Assembly: GCA_963707895.1 (NCBI GenBank)
Contig: CAVPRS010000007.1
Span: 1-64,000, forward strand
Source of the DNA: Fodinibacter sp963707895
GTDB taxonomy: Bacteria; Actinomycetota; Actinomycetes; Actinomycetales; Dermatophilaceae
DNA length: 64,000 nt
Direction of reading: 5' to 3'
Position 1 is the first letter of the stretch; each line of letters opens with the position of its first letter. Below, piece by piece: positions 52,711-60,696 of the stretch. A program made the translations under genes and the position numbers. The notes below the pieces were generated by a model that searched no databases, was not told where the DNA came from, and saw only the letters and a list, made by a program, of their open reading frames with translations.

Positions 52711-54077
52711 CCGAGCAGCCCGCTCAGCCCGAGCAGCGCGTGGCACCCACCAGCCGGCAACGGACCGCGGCCTGGCTGGCCTACCTCGCGCTCGGCGCCG
52801 CGGCGGTGTTCCTGGTGGCCGTCTTCATCACCCGGTGGGACGTCCTGCTCGCCGCGTTGGTGACCCTGGGGTCGCTGGTGGTCGCGGCCTGGTTCGTGGT
52901 GTCGCGGCGTGGGACGACCCGACTGGTCGCCGCCGGTGCCGCCGTGGCCGCGCTGGTGCTCTTCGTCATCGTCATGGTGGCCAGCCACAGCCTGTGGGTG
53001 CTCGTGGTGGGGCTGCTCCTCGCCGGGCTGTCGACCGGCTCGGCCCGAATGGCCCTGCGCCCGCCCTCTGTCGACCCCGACCAGGTGGTCGCCGCCCCGC
53101 GACCCGATCACGCGGTGCTCATCATGAACCCGTGGTCAGGGGGCGGGAAGGTCCAGAGGTTCGAGCTCGAGCGGCTCTGCAACGAGCGCGGCATCGAGCC
53201 GATCGTGCTCGTGAAGGGGTCGGACCTGCTCGCCCTCGCCGAGGACGCCGTGGAGCGTGGCGCCGACGTCATCGGCATGGCGGGTGGCGACGGCTCGCAG
53301 GCCCTCGTCGCGTCGGTGGCGAGCCGGCACGGCATCCCGATGGTGGTGATCCCGGCGGGCACGCGCAACCACTTCGCGCTCGACCTGGGCATCGACCGGG
53401 AGGACGTCGTCGGTGCGCTCGAGGCCTACGACGAGGGCATCGAGCGGCGGATCGACCTGGCCGAGGTCAACGGACGGGTCTTCGTCAACAACTCCTCCAT
53501 GGGGCTCTACGCGAAGATCGTGCAGTCGCAGGACTACCGCGACGCCAAGGTGCGCACGGCCGCCGAGACGCTGCCCGACCTGATCGGCCCGAACGCAGTG
53601 CCTCTGGACCTTCGGTTCACGCTGCCCTCGGGGGAGCAGATCACCTCGGCCAACCTGGTGCTGGTGTCGAACAACCCCTACCAGCTGTCGCACCTGCGGG
53701 GGGCGTCCACCAGGCCCCGGATCGACAGCGGTCGGCTCGGCGTCGTGTCGGTCCTGGTGCGCGGCGCCGGGGATGCCGAGAAGCTGGCCGCGCTCGAGGC
53801 CGCCGGGCAGGTGTCGCGGTTCGCCGGGTGGAACGAGTGGGCGGCGACCGAGTTCGAGGTGACCTCCGGGGGGCCGGTCGAGGTTGGCGTCGACGGCGAG
53901 GCCCTGCGGATGGAGTCGCCGCTGCGGTTCGTGATCCGGCCCGGGGCCCTGACCATCCGCCTGCCTCGTGCGGTGCTCTCGCGCCGGACGGTAGCCCCGG
54001 CCGTGCACGTGATGTCGACCTCGACCCTCGGCGCGCTGTGGCAGACCGCCCTCGGGCAGCCGGTGCCGGCGGCATGA
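52707..54077 (+). CDS. membrane-anchored diacylglycerol kinase-like lipid kinase
   Basis: The 456 aa product joins an N-terminal block of about four membrane segments (residues ~20-105) to a DAGK catalytic domain. The domain starts AVLIMNPWSGGGKVQRFELE and has the ATP-site loop MAGGDGSQALVASVA, followed by VIPAGTRNHFALDLG. Related kinases phosphorylate diacylglycerol, sphingosine-like lipids or other lipid alcohols. GTG 52707 overlaps the SulP stop, and the gene overlaps the PAP2 gene. The opposing kinase and phosphatase domains suggest control of one lipid pool. Confidence 0.88.
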   Translation: MTEQPAQPEQRVAPTSRQRTAAWLAYLALGAAAVFLVAVFITRWDVLLAALVTLGSLVVAAWFVVSRRGTTRLVAAGAAVAALVLFVIVMVASHSLWVLVVGLLLAGLSTGSARMALRPPSVDPDQVVAAPRPDHAVLIMNPWSGGGKVQRFELERLCNERGIEPIVLVKGSDLLALAEDAVERGADVIGMAGGDGSQALVASVASRHGIPMVVIPAGTRNHFALDLGIDREDVVGALEAYDEGIERRIDLAEVNGRVFVNNSSMGLYAKIVQSQDYRDAKVRTAAETLPDLIGPNAVPLDLRFTLPSGEQITSANLVLVSNNPYQLSHLRGASTRPRIDSGRLGVVSVLVRGAGDAEKLAALEAAGQVSRFAGWNEWAATEFEVTSGGPVEVGVDGEALRMESPLRFVIRPGALTIRLPRAVLSRRTVAPAVHVMSTSTLGALWQTALGQPVPAA

Positions 54078-54775
54078 GCGGCGACGTCGCCGAGCCGGTC
54101 GTCCCGCCTCCGAGCGACCCGGGGCTCGACCCGGGCGACGCCGGGGTCGAGCCGGCAGAGGAGCGGCTTGCCCGCCGGCTCGACGAGCGCGCGGCGGCGG
54201 CGGGGCACCCCGTGGCCGCCCGGACCTCCCGTGTGCTGCACCGCCTCGGGGCCCTGGACCGCACCGTCTACGTGGCCGTGGCCCGGCTGTCGACGCCGGG
54301 CCTCGACCTGCCGCTGAGCCGGCTGTCGCACTTCGCCAACCACTCCAAGCCGTGGTTCCTCGTGGCCGGGCTGCTCGCGGCGTTCGGCGGCCCCACCGGG
54401 CGCCGGGCCGCCCTCACCGGTGTCGCCGCCATCGGCGCAGCGTCCCTCGTCGTCAACCAGCCGATGAAGCTGGCCGGCAACCGGGCCCGCCCCGACCGGA
54501 CCGGGCACGAGGTGCCCGAGGCGCGTTGGGTGAAGATGCCGACGTCGACGTCGTTCCCCTCCGGTCACTCGGCCTCCGCGCTGGCCTTCGCCGTGGCCGT
54601 GGGCGACGTCGTGCCGGCCCTGCGCTGGCCGTTGCGGGCGGCCGGGGGCACGGTGGCCTTCTCGCGCGTCTACACCGGCGTGCACTACCCCGGCGACGTG
54701 CTGGTGGGCGCGGCCACCGGCGCGCTCCTCGGCCGGTTGGTCAGCCGGCTGGGCCGGCGGGTGGCCAACCGCTGA
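54074..54775 (+). CDS. PAP2-family phosphatase
   Basis: The 233 aa product has the three PAP2 phosphatase motifs: KLAGNRARPDR, TSFPSGHSAS and SRVYTGVHYPGD. Several membrane segments lie around them. The N-terminal ~60 residues are hydrophilic and Pro/Asp-rich. PAP2 enzymes dephosphorylate phosphatidate, undecaprenyl pyrophosphate or similar lipids. The ATG overlaps the lipid-kinase stop (ATGA), so it is coupled to that gene. Confidence 0.92.
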   Translation: MSGDVAEPVVPPPSDPGLDPGDAGVEPAEERLARRLDERAAAAGHPVAARTSRVLHRLGALDRTVYVAVARLSTPGLDLPLSRLSHFANHSKPWFLVAGLLAAFGGPTGRRAALTGVAAIGAASLVVNQPMKLAGNRARPDRTGHEVPEARWVKMPTSTSFPSGHSASALAFAVAVGDVVPALRWPLRAAGGTVAFSRVYTGVHYPGDVLVGAATGALLGRLVSRLGRRVANR

Positions 54776-54798
54776 CCGCGTGCCCCACCATGGGAGCC

Positions 54799-55362
54799 AT
54801 GACGGCACCGACGCTGGTGGGGCCACGGGTGACCCTGCGCGCGTACCGCGACGACGATCGCCTGGCCCGGCAGCGGCACGGCTGGCACCGCGAGATCGAG
54901 CGTGGCTACGGCGACGACACCCCGACGCGGCCGATGACCGACGACGAGGTCGAGGCGTGGGCCGGCTACCTGGCCGCGAAGACGCGCGCCGGTGCCGTGT
55001 GCTGGGCGGTCGAGGTCGACGGCGAGCTCGTCGGCCACGCGTTCCTGTTCGACGTCCGTGAAGGCGGGCGCAAGGCCCGCCTGGCGCTCGGCATGTACGC
55101 GCCGCAGTTCATCGGGCGCGGCCTGGGCACCGAGACCATCCGGCTGATGCTGCGGCACGCGTTCGGCACCCTGGGGATGCACCGCGTCGACCTGAAGGTG
55201 CTCGACTTCAACGACCGGGCGATCGCCGCCTACCGCGCGTGCGGCTTCGTCGAGGAGGGTCGGGAGCGGGAGAGCTGCTTCGTCGACGGGCGCTGGCACG
55301 ACGACGTCGTCATGGGCGTGCTCGACCGCGAGTTCGCCGCCCTCGACGCCCAGCGGGAGTAG
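54799..55362 (+). CDS. GNAT-family N-acetyltransferase (RimJ/RimL-like)
   Basis: The 187 aa product starts TAPTLVGPRVTLRAYRDDD, typical of RimJ/RimL-type acetyltransferases. It has motif A FIGRGLGTETIRLMLRHAF and HRVDLKVLDFNDRAIAAYRA. ATG 54799 is preferred; ATG 54790 is also in frame. It lies 23 nt after PAP2. The substrate is unknown. Confidence 0.9.
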   Translation: MTAPTLVGPRVTLRAYRDDDRLARQRHGWHREIERGYGDDTPTRPMTDDEVEAWAGYLAAKTRAGAVCWAVEVDGELVGHAFLFDVREGGRKARLALGMYAPQFIGRGLGTETIRLMLRHAFGTLGMHRVDLKVLDFNDRAIAAYRACGFVEEGRERESCFVDGRWHDDVVMGVLDREFAALDAQRE

Positions 55363-55404
55363 CAGCCCACGGCATTCCCGCGCGGATGCCGGTCGGCGCG
55401 GCCC

Positions 55405-56602
55405 TCAGCCCGCGTCGCGTCGGCGCGGCAGGGCCGGCACCCCGAGGTCGAGGTCGAGCAGCAGGTCGGGGCGTGACTCCTCGGCCGTGGCGGCGTCGAT
55501 GAGCTCCTGCGACGTCAGGGGCCGCGGGGCGGTGTCGACCGGGGTGAGCACGGGGATCTCGTCGCCGACGAGGTCGAGCTCGTGCATCCGGCGGGCGGTG
55601 ACCATGACCCGCGACTCGAGCGCCCCCACCATCGCGTTGTAGGCCTCGACGCTCGACTGCAGGCTGCGGCCGACCTTCGCCGTGTGCGCGCCGAGGGTGG
55701 CGAGGCGGCGGTGCAGGTCGCGGCCGAGGTCGAGCAGCTCGCGGGCGCTGGTCGACAGGGCCTCCTGCTGCCAGGTGAACGCCACGGTGCGCAGCAGTGC
55801 CATCAGGGCCCCCGGGCCGACCAGGACGACCCGCTGGGCCAGGGCGCGCTCGTGCAGTGAGGGCTGCGCGGCCAGGGCCGCCCCGAGCATCGCGTCGCTC
55901 GGCACGAAGCAGACGACCATCTCGGGGCCCTCGCGGAAGGCGGACCAGTACTCCTTGGCGGCCAGCGCGGCGACGTGCCGGCCCAGCCCGGTGGCGTGGT
56001 CGACGAGCAGGGCGCCGCGCTCGTCGTCGTCGAGGTCGTCGGCCTGTGCGTCGAGGAAGGCGCTCATCGGGGCCTTGGCGTCGATGACGAGCACCTTGCC
56101 GCCGGGCAGCCGCACGACGACGTCGGGCCGCACCCCTCGGTCGTGGGCGCTCACCGCGGTGACCTGCTCGTCGAAGTCGCAGCGCGCCAGCATGCCCGAC
56201 GCCTCGAGCACGCGCCGCAGCTGCACCTCGCCCCACGCGCCCCGCACGGTGGAGGAGCGCAGCGAGCCCGCGAGTGAGGCGGTCTGCCGGCCCAGGTGCT
56301 GCGTCTCGCCCTCGACCCTGGCCAGCAGCGCCCGCAGCGACCCGAACTGCTCCATGCGGTCGCGCTCGAGCGAGCCGACGTGGCGTCTCGACGCGCACCA
56401 GGGCGTCCTTGAGCGGCGCGAGCAGGGCGGCGGTCTCCATGTCCTCGGCCAGCGAGGTCTCGAGGTCGAGCACCCGCTCACGCAGCAGGTCGCGCTCTGC
56501 GACGACGGCGGCCGAGCGCGCGGCATACAGCAGGCGGGCCACGGCCACCGCGACGCCCACGCCGACGACCAGACCCACGAGACCCGACACCCATGCGCTC
56601 AT
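55405..56602 (-). CDS. rmuC: DNA recombination protein RmuC (one-base frameshift)
   Basis: RmuC limits inversions at short repeats and has a nuclease-like core. From ATG 56602 a membrane anchor (GLVGLVVGVGVAVAVARLL) and coiled-coil region (ERDLLRERVLDLETSLAED) are read. An extra base at ~56386 breaks the frame. Removing it gives RHVGSLERDRMEQFGSLRA and the RmuC core RGAWGEVQLRRVLEASGM, VIDAKAPMSAFLDA. Corrected length is 398 aa. The break is probably a sequence error. Confidence 0.9.
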
Positions 56603-56708
56603 GTCGTGACCATCCCATCCGCCACCGACATCCCCCGTGGGTAGGGTCGGGACATGCCGAAGGACGCCGTCGAGACCCGTGCCGCCCACCACGGCGGGAG
56701 GCGGGTCG

Positions 56709-57224
56709 GTGGCTGACCGTCCGCGCCGCTCCGAGTCCGAGCGGGAGCGTCTGCGCCGCATCTCGATCCTCAACGCCCGCCTGCCGCGCAAGCGCACCAT
56801 CGCCCAGGGCGTGCTGCGCAACCCCGATGGCCTGGTGCTGCTCTGCGAGCTGAGCTACAAGAAGGAGTGGGACCTGCCCGGCGGCGTCGTCGACCCGGGG
56901 GAGTCGCCGGCCACCTGCGTCGAGCGCGAGGTCGAGGAGGAGCTCGGCATCCAGGTCACCGCCGGCCGGCTGCTCGCGGTCAACTGGCTCCCGCCGTGGC
57001 GCGGCTGGGACGACGCCCTGCTCTACCTGTTCGACCTCGGCCGGCACGACACCGGTCAGCTCGACCCGTCCCTGTTCCTGCGCCGCGAGATCGCCGGGGC
57101 GCACTGGCGGGCCGTCGCGGATGCCGCGGCGCACGTCGCGCCCTACACAGCGCGCATGCTCGAGCTCACCCACGACGCCGACCACACGGCATACCTGGAG
57201 AACAGCGAGCCGGCCGGCGGCTGA
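56709..57224 (+). CDS. Nudix hydrolase
   Basis: The 171 aa product has a complete Nudix box, GGVVDPGESPATCVEREVEEELGI (positions 56878-56949; G, E, RE and EE residues in place), which binds Mg2+ and cleaves nucleoside diphosphate linkages. GTG 56709 (VADRPRRSESE) is the likely start; the frame is open to 56637. A 20-codon open frame (56654-56716) overlaps this start. The substrate is unknown. Confidence 0.88.
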   Translation: MADRPRRSESERERLRRISILNARLPRKRTIAQGVLRNPDGLVLLCELSYKKEWDLPGGVVDPGESPATCVEREVEEELGIQVTAGRLLAVNWLPPWRGWDDALLYLFDLGRHDTGQLDPSLFLRREIAGAHWRAVADAAAHVAPYTARMLELTHDADHTAYLENSEPAGG

Positions 57225-57278
57225 GCTGGCACCGGCGCCGCGGGAAGCACCCGCGCGCGCAGGTAGACTCTCGGCCTC

Positions 57279-58364
57279 GTGGCACTCCAAATCGGAATCG
57301 TGGGTCTCCCGAACGTCGGCAAGTCGACGATGTTCAACGCGTTGACCAAGAACAACGTCCTGGCGGCGAACTACCCGTTCGCGACGATCGACCCCAACGT
57401 GGGCGTCGTCCCGCTGCCCGACGAGCGGCTCGGCCGGCTCGCCGAGATCTTCGGCAGCGAGAAGATCCTGCCGGCCACGGTCTCCTTCGTCGACATCGCC
57501 GGCATCGTGCGCGGCGCGTCCGAGGGGGAGGGGCTGGGCAACAAGTTCCTCGCCAACATCCGCGAGGCCGACGCCATCTGCCAGGTCGTGCGGGCCTTCG
57601 AGGACGGCGACGTCGTGCACGTCGACGGCAAGGTCTCGCCGAGCTCGGACATCGAGACCATCCACACCGAGCTGATCCTCGCCGACCTGCAGACCCTCGA
57701 GAAGGCCGTCGTGCGGCTCGAGAAGGAGGCGCGGATCAAGAAGGAGTCCAAGCCCCTGCTCGACAACGCGCTCGCCGCGCAGAAGGTGCTCGAGGAGGGC
57801 TCCACCCTGTATGCCGCCGGGCCGGCTGCGGGTGTCGACGTCGCCCTCGCCTCGGGGCTCGGCCTGCTGACGACCAAGCCGTTCATCTACGTGTTCAACC
57901 TCGACGAGGAGCAGCTGGCCGACGCCGACCTGCACGCGCGCCTCGGGGAGCTCGTCGCGCCGGCCGACGCCGTCTTCCTCAACGCCAAGCTCGAGATGGA
58001 CCTCATGGAGATGTCCGACGAGGACGCGCTCGAGATGCTCCAGTCCTTCGGTGCGGAGGAGTCCGGGCTCGACCAGCTGGCGCGGGTGGGCTTCCACACC
58101 CTCGGGCTGCAGACCTACCTGACTGCAGGGCCCAAGGAGTCGCGGGCCTGGACCATCCACCAGGGATGGACGGCGCCGCAGGCGGCTGGCGTCATCCACA
58201 CCGACTTCCAGCGCGGCTTCATCAAGGCCGAGATCGTGTCGTACACCGACCTGGATGCCGCCGGCTCGATGGCCGCGGCGCGTGCGGCCGGGCGGGTGCG
58301 CATGGAGGGCAAGGAGTACGTGATGCAGGACGGCGACGTCGTGGAGTTCCGCTTCAACGTCTGA
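57279..58364 (+). CDS. ychF: redox-regulated ribosome-binding ATPase YchF
   Basis: YchF is an Obg-family P-loop protein that prefers ATP and binds ribosomes. The 361 aa product has the P-loop GLPNVGKST (residues 8-16), NYPFATIDPN and FVDIAGIVRGASEGEGLGN. The C-terminal TGS domain has AGVIHTDFQRGFIKAEI. GTG 57279 gives the canonical MALQIGIVGLPNVGK start. It is the last gene before a decayed region. Confidence 0.96.
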   Translation: MALQIGIVGLPNVGKSTMFNALTKNNVLAANYPFATIDPNVGVVPLPDERLGRLAEIFGSEKILPATVSFVDIAGIVRGASEGEGLGNKFLANIREADAICQVVRAFEDGDVVHVDGKVSPSSDIETIHTELILADLQTLEKAVVRLEKEARIKKESKPLLDNALAAQKVLEEGSTLYAAGPAAGVDVALASGLGLLTTKPFIYVFNLDEEQLADADLHARLGELVAPADAVFLNAKLEMDLMEMSDEDALEMLQSFGAEESGLDQLARVGFHTLGLQTYLTAGPKESRAWTIHQGWTAPQAAGVIHTDFQRGFIKAEIVSYTDLDAAGSMAAARAAGRVRMEGKEYVMQDGDVVEFRFNV

Positions 58365-58574
58365 GGTGGTGCGTTTCCGCAGGTCAGATGGCCGTGCGAC
58401 TCCTCCCAGTCCGCACATGGTCCGCACGAGTTTCAGCGTGATCGGCTCGATCTGGCTGTTCTGAGGGCTGTCTCCAGGCCTACTGCGGCCAGTGGACCGC
58501 CAATACGTGACCCCTTCGCTGCGGTGGGACCAGACCGAGCCTGACTGGCGCGACGTGGTGCGGCGGTTCCTCCG
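58365..58574. other. gene-poor interval after ychF
   Basis: I recognise no gene, stable hairpin or promoter in these 210 nt. One frame reads VTPSLRWDQTEPDWRDVVRR near 58507-58566, which looks protein-like but has no recognisable start or family. It may be debris from the same decay that affects the next segment. Confidence 0.4.
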
Positions 58575-58970
58575 GTGTGGCGCAGGCACACCGACCGCAT
58601 CGTCGCCGCCGGCGGCGCCACGGTGACCACCGTCGACCTGCGCGGCCACGGGGCGAGCGACCGCAGCGAGCTCTACACCCTCGAGGTGTTCGCCGACGAC
58701 CTCGTCGAGACACTGCCGACCGGGCTCGACCTCCTCGTCGGGCACTCCCTCGGCGGGTCCGTGGTCGAGCGGGCCCCGGCTCTCTCCCGCCCCACCGCTC
58801 TACCTCGCCCCCGGCTTCCAGCTCAAGCTTCCCTCGGTGGGTCTCAAGGGCCCGCTGTTCTGGGCCGCGTTCGTGCCCCGCGTCCGACGCATCCTGCGCG
58901 ACGCCCACGCCTTGACGGCGTAAGAGTTCGCGGCCCAGGCGAGGCCAACCATCGCCCCCCTCCACCACGG
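58575..58970 (+). pseudogene. truncated alpha/beta-hydrolase remnant
   Basis: The frame from 58575 reads VWRRHTDRIVAAGG, VDLRGHGASDRSELYTLE and the nucleophile elbow LLVGHSLGGSVVERA, clearly alpha/beta-hydrolase. The usual first ~15 residues with the oxyanion loop are missing. An extra base at ~58776 shifts the frame to RLSPAPPLYLAPGFQLKLPS. That frame meets a TAA at 58921-58923, after DAHALTA, before what still looks like coding sequence (EFAAQARPTIAP). Loss of the start, an internal stop and no catalytic Asp/His region indicate a true pseudogene. Confidence 0.7.
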
Positions 58971-59258
58971 CACATCGCCGCGACCGTCCGACGGCGACCG
59001 GGGCCAAGAAGACCAAGGAAGGAACTCAGCGCGTATCGGCGACCCGGCCCGCCGGGCCCGCTACGACCACCGAACCTCTCAGCAGACGGCCGCCCCAACC
59101 CCCGTTCGCCCAGCATGGCTCTTCGCGCTGGACGAACCTGCACCACCGCCAATCCAGGCCGGGCCAGTGCGCTGGCACCGCAGCCGCCGCTGACCAAAGC
59201 TGGGTGGGCCCTGCGCCCGCCCGGGCGAAGGACTTGCCATGACGATCCACCAGACTGC
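58971..59258. other. unassigned sequence between two gene remnants
   Basis: I see no supportable gene. Several frames stay open because of the high GC content, but none gives a recognisable domain, and no ribosome-binding site precedes a plausible start. GC-rich shadow frames on both strands were discounted. Confidence 0.4.
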
Positions 59259-59477
59259 GACCAGCCGGCCGAGCACGACCTCGAAGACCTCCGCGCCGCC
59301 CTACACGGACTGCCCTTTCCCGCGCGACAGGACGACATCCTCGCCGCACTCGTCGCGGGCCTCTCCCCGTCCAGGGTGCTCTGGCGCGCTGGCTGCCTTT
59401 CCCGGGAGCGGCTGTACCTCTCGGTCGACGAGGTGTGCACCGACCTGGCCTCCCGTGCGCAGGCCGGCCGACGGTAG
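59259..59477 (+). pseudogene. DUF2795-like small protein fragment
   Basis: This frame reads DLEDLRAALHGLPFPARQDD, then ILAALVAGLSPSRVL and LYLSVDEVCTDL, resembling the small helical DUF2795 domain of actinobacteria. No start codon lies in frame just upstream. The nearest ATG with a fair ribosome-binding site (59239) is in another frame. It is either frameshifted at its 5' end or a remnant. Function is unknown. Confidence 0.4.
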
Positions 59478-59736
59478 GTCGCACGCTTCCTCGCACTCCC
59501 CCCGCCCTCGGTTCCCCGGAAACTCGGTTGATCACGCACGGCAGTGGTTCCAACCAAGCAGACCACTGCGGAACGTCCTTCGTAACCGCCCCCGAGTGGC
59601 CGGATCGCGGCGAAATGACGCGCCTCTGCTGACATCGTCGAACGACGCCATCGAGGAGAGCCGCAGCGGTGCTGATGCTCCCAGCCACGCATCAACTCAA
59701 TGGGTATCGCGTCGACCCTGCGGAACAATTGTCGGC
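59478..59736. other. non-coding interval before the phosphotransferase gene
   Basis: No gene is seen. The stretch is somewhat less GC-rich than its surroundings. It likely holds the promoter of the phosphotransferase gene, but I cannot name -35/-10 boxes with confidence. Confidence 0.4.
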
Positions 59737-60474
59737 GTGGATCAGGTCGAGATCATTTCTGCCCATCAGGACTGCGCGACGCTTCGCCTTGGCGAGGTTT
59801 TCCTGAAGATCGACAGCGACCAGACACGGACAAGCCGCGAGATCGAGGCGATGAGGCTGGCCCCGATCCCGACACCGGAGGTGCTGTGGCGAAGGGCGCC
59901 CGTCCTCGCGCTCGCAGCCCTGCCAGGGGTCGCTCTGGGCCACTTGGGCCAGCAGACGACCGCGTCACCGAAGACGTGGGCAGCGGTTGGTGCTGCAGTA
60001 GGGAAGTTGCACGACGCGCCGCTGCCGCCATGGCCTGGTCGAACCCTCGAGGAATCCGCAGCGCGCCTCGACGCGGAATGCACGTGGCTGCTGGCGAACG
60101 ACGTCCTGCCCGCCGATCTCGTCGCGCGGAACCGGCGGCTGGCCGAGACCGCGCTTCGGCCGTGGACGCCTGTGTTCACGCACGGCGACCTGCAGGTCGA
60201 CCACGTGTTCGTCGACGGTGACAAGGTCAGCGGTGTCCTCGACTGGACCGAAGCAGGCCCAGGCGACCCCATGTTCGACCTCGCCATCCTGACGCTTGGC
60301 CACCGGGGGCACCTGCGCCACCTCGCGGTGGGGTACGACCACGACATCCAGCTCGACGTGATCCGCGCCTGGTGGTCCTGGCGCTGCCTGGTGGCCATCC
60401 GCTGGCTGATCCAGCACGGCTTCGACCCCTCCAGTCCGGGCTGTGAGGTGGACGTGCTCCGATCGCAGTTTTGA
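59737..60474 (+). CDS. aminoglycoside phosphotransferase-family (APH/ChoK-like) protein
   Basis: The 245 aa product has the APH-fold kinase motifs: catalytic VFTHGDLQVDHVFVDGD (HGD) and Mg-binding GVLDWTEAGPGDPMFDLA (DW...GDP). The N-terminal lobe is short (ISAHQDCATLRLGEVFLKID). Such proteins phosphorylate antibiotics, choline, homoserine or unknown small molecules. Nothing here specifies the substrate, so a resistance role should not be assumed. GTG 59737 (VDQVEII) is the likely start. It sits between gene remnants and a two-component pair. Confidence 0.8.
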   Translation: MDQVEIISAHQDCATLRLGEVFLKIDSDQTRTSREIEAMRLAPIPTPEVLWRRAPVLALAALPGVALGHLGQQTTASPKTWAAVGAAVGKLHDAPLPPWPGRTLEESAARLDAECTWLLANDVLPADLVARNRRLAETALRPWTPVFTHGDLQVDHVFVDGDKVSGVLDWTEAGPGDPMFDLAILTLGHRGHLRHLAVGYDHDIQLDVIRAWWSWRCLVAIRWLIQHGFDPSSPGCEVDVLRSQF

Positions 60475-60696
60475 GGCTGCGTAAGGATCACAGAAGTTGG
60501 CCCCTCACCGATGGCGCCAGCGGCCCGCTCGCAGCGATGAGACGCACCAGTAGGAGCCGCAACAGATGGGACACCGGCCGCAGTCGGATAGCCGCGTGGT
60601 GTGTGTCTGAAGTCGCCCGTGTCGCGCTGCGCACCCTCAACCTCGGTGATGGCACGGAGGCACGGCCTGGTGATGGGTCCTACGCTGCGGAGGGTG

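Noticed and set aside
7980..56386. Programmed +1 ribosomal frameshifting in the broken genes
   Set aside because: The sites share no slippery codon or stimulatory structure, and they affect unrelated genes. Each needs removal of one base, so draft-sequence insertions explain them better. CCC-A in rplF resembles a +1 site, but only by itself.
59737..60474. Calling the APH-fold gene an aminoglycoside-resistance determinant
   Set aside because: The kinase motifs are clear, but the fold also covers choline, homoserine and unknown substrates. No specific resistance-enzyme signature was recognised.
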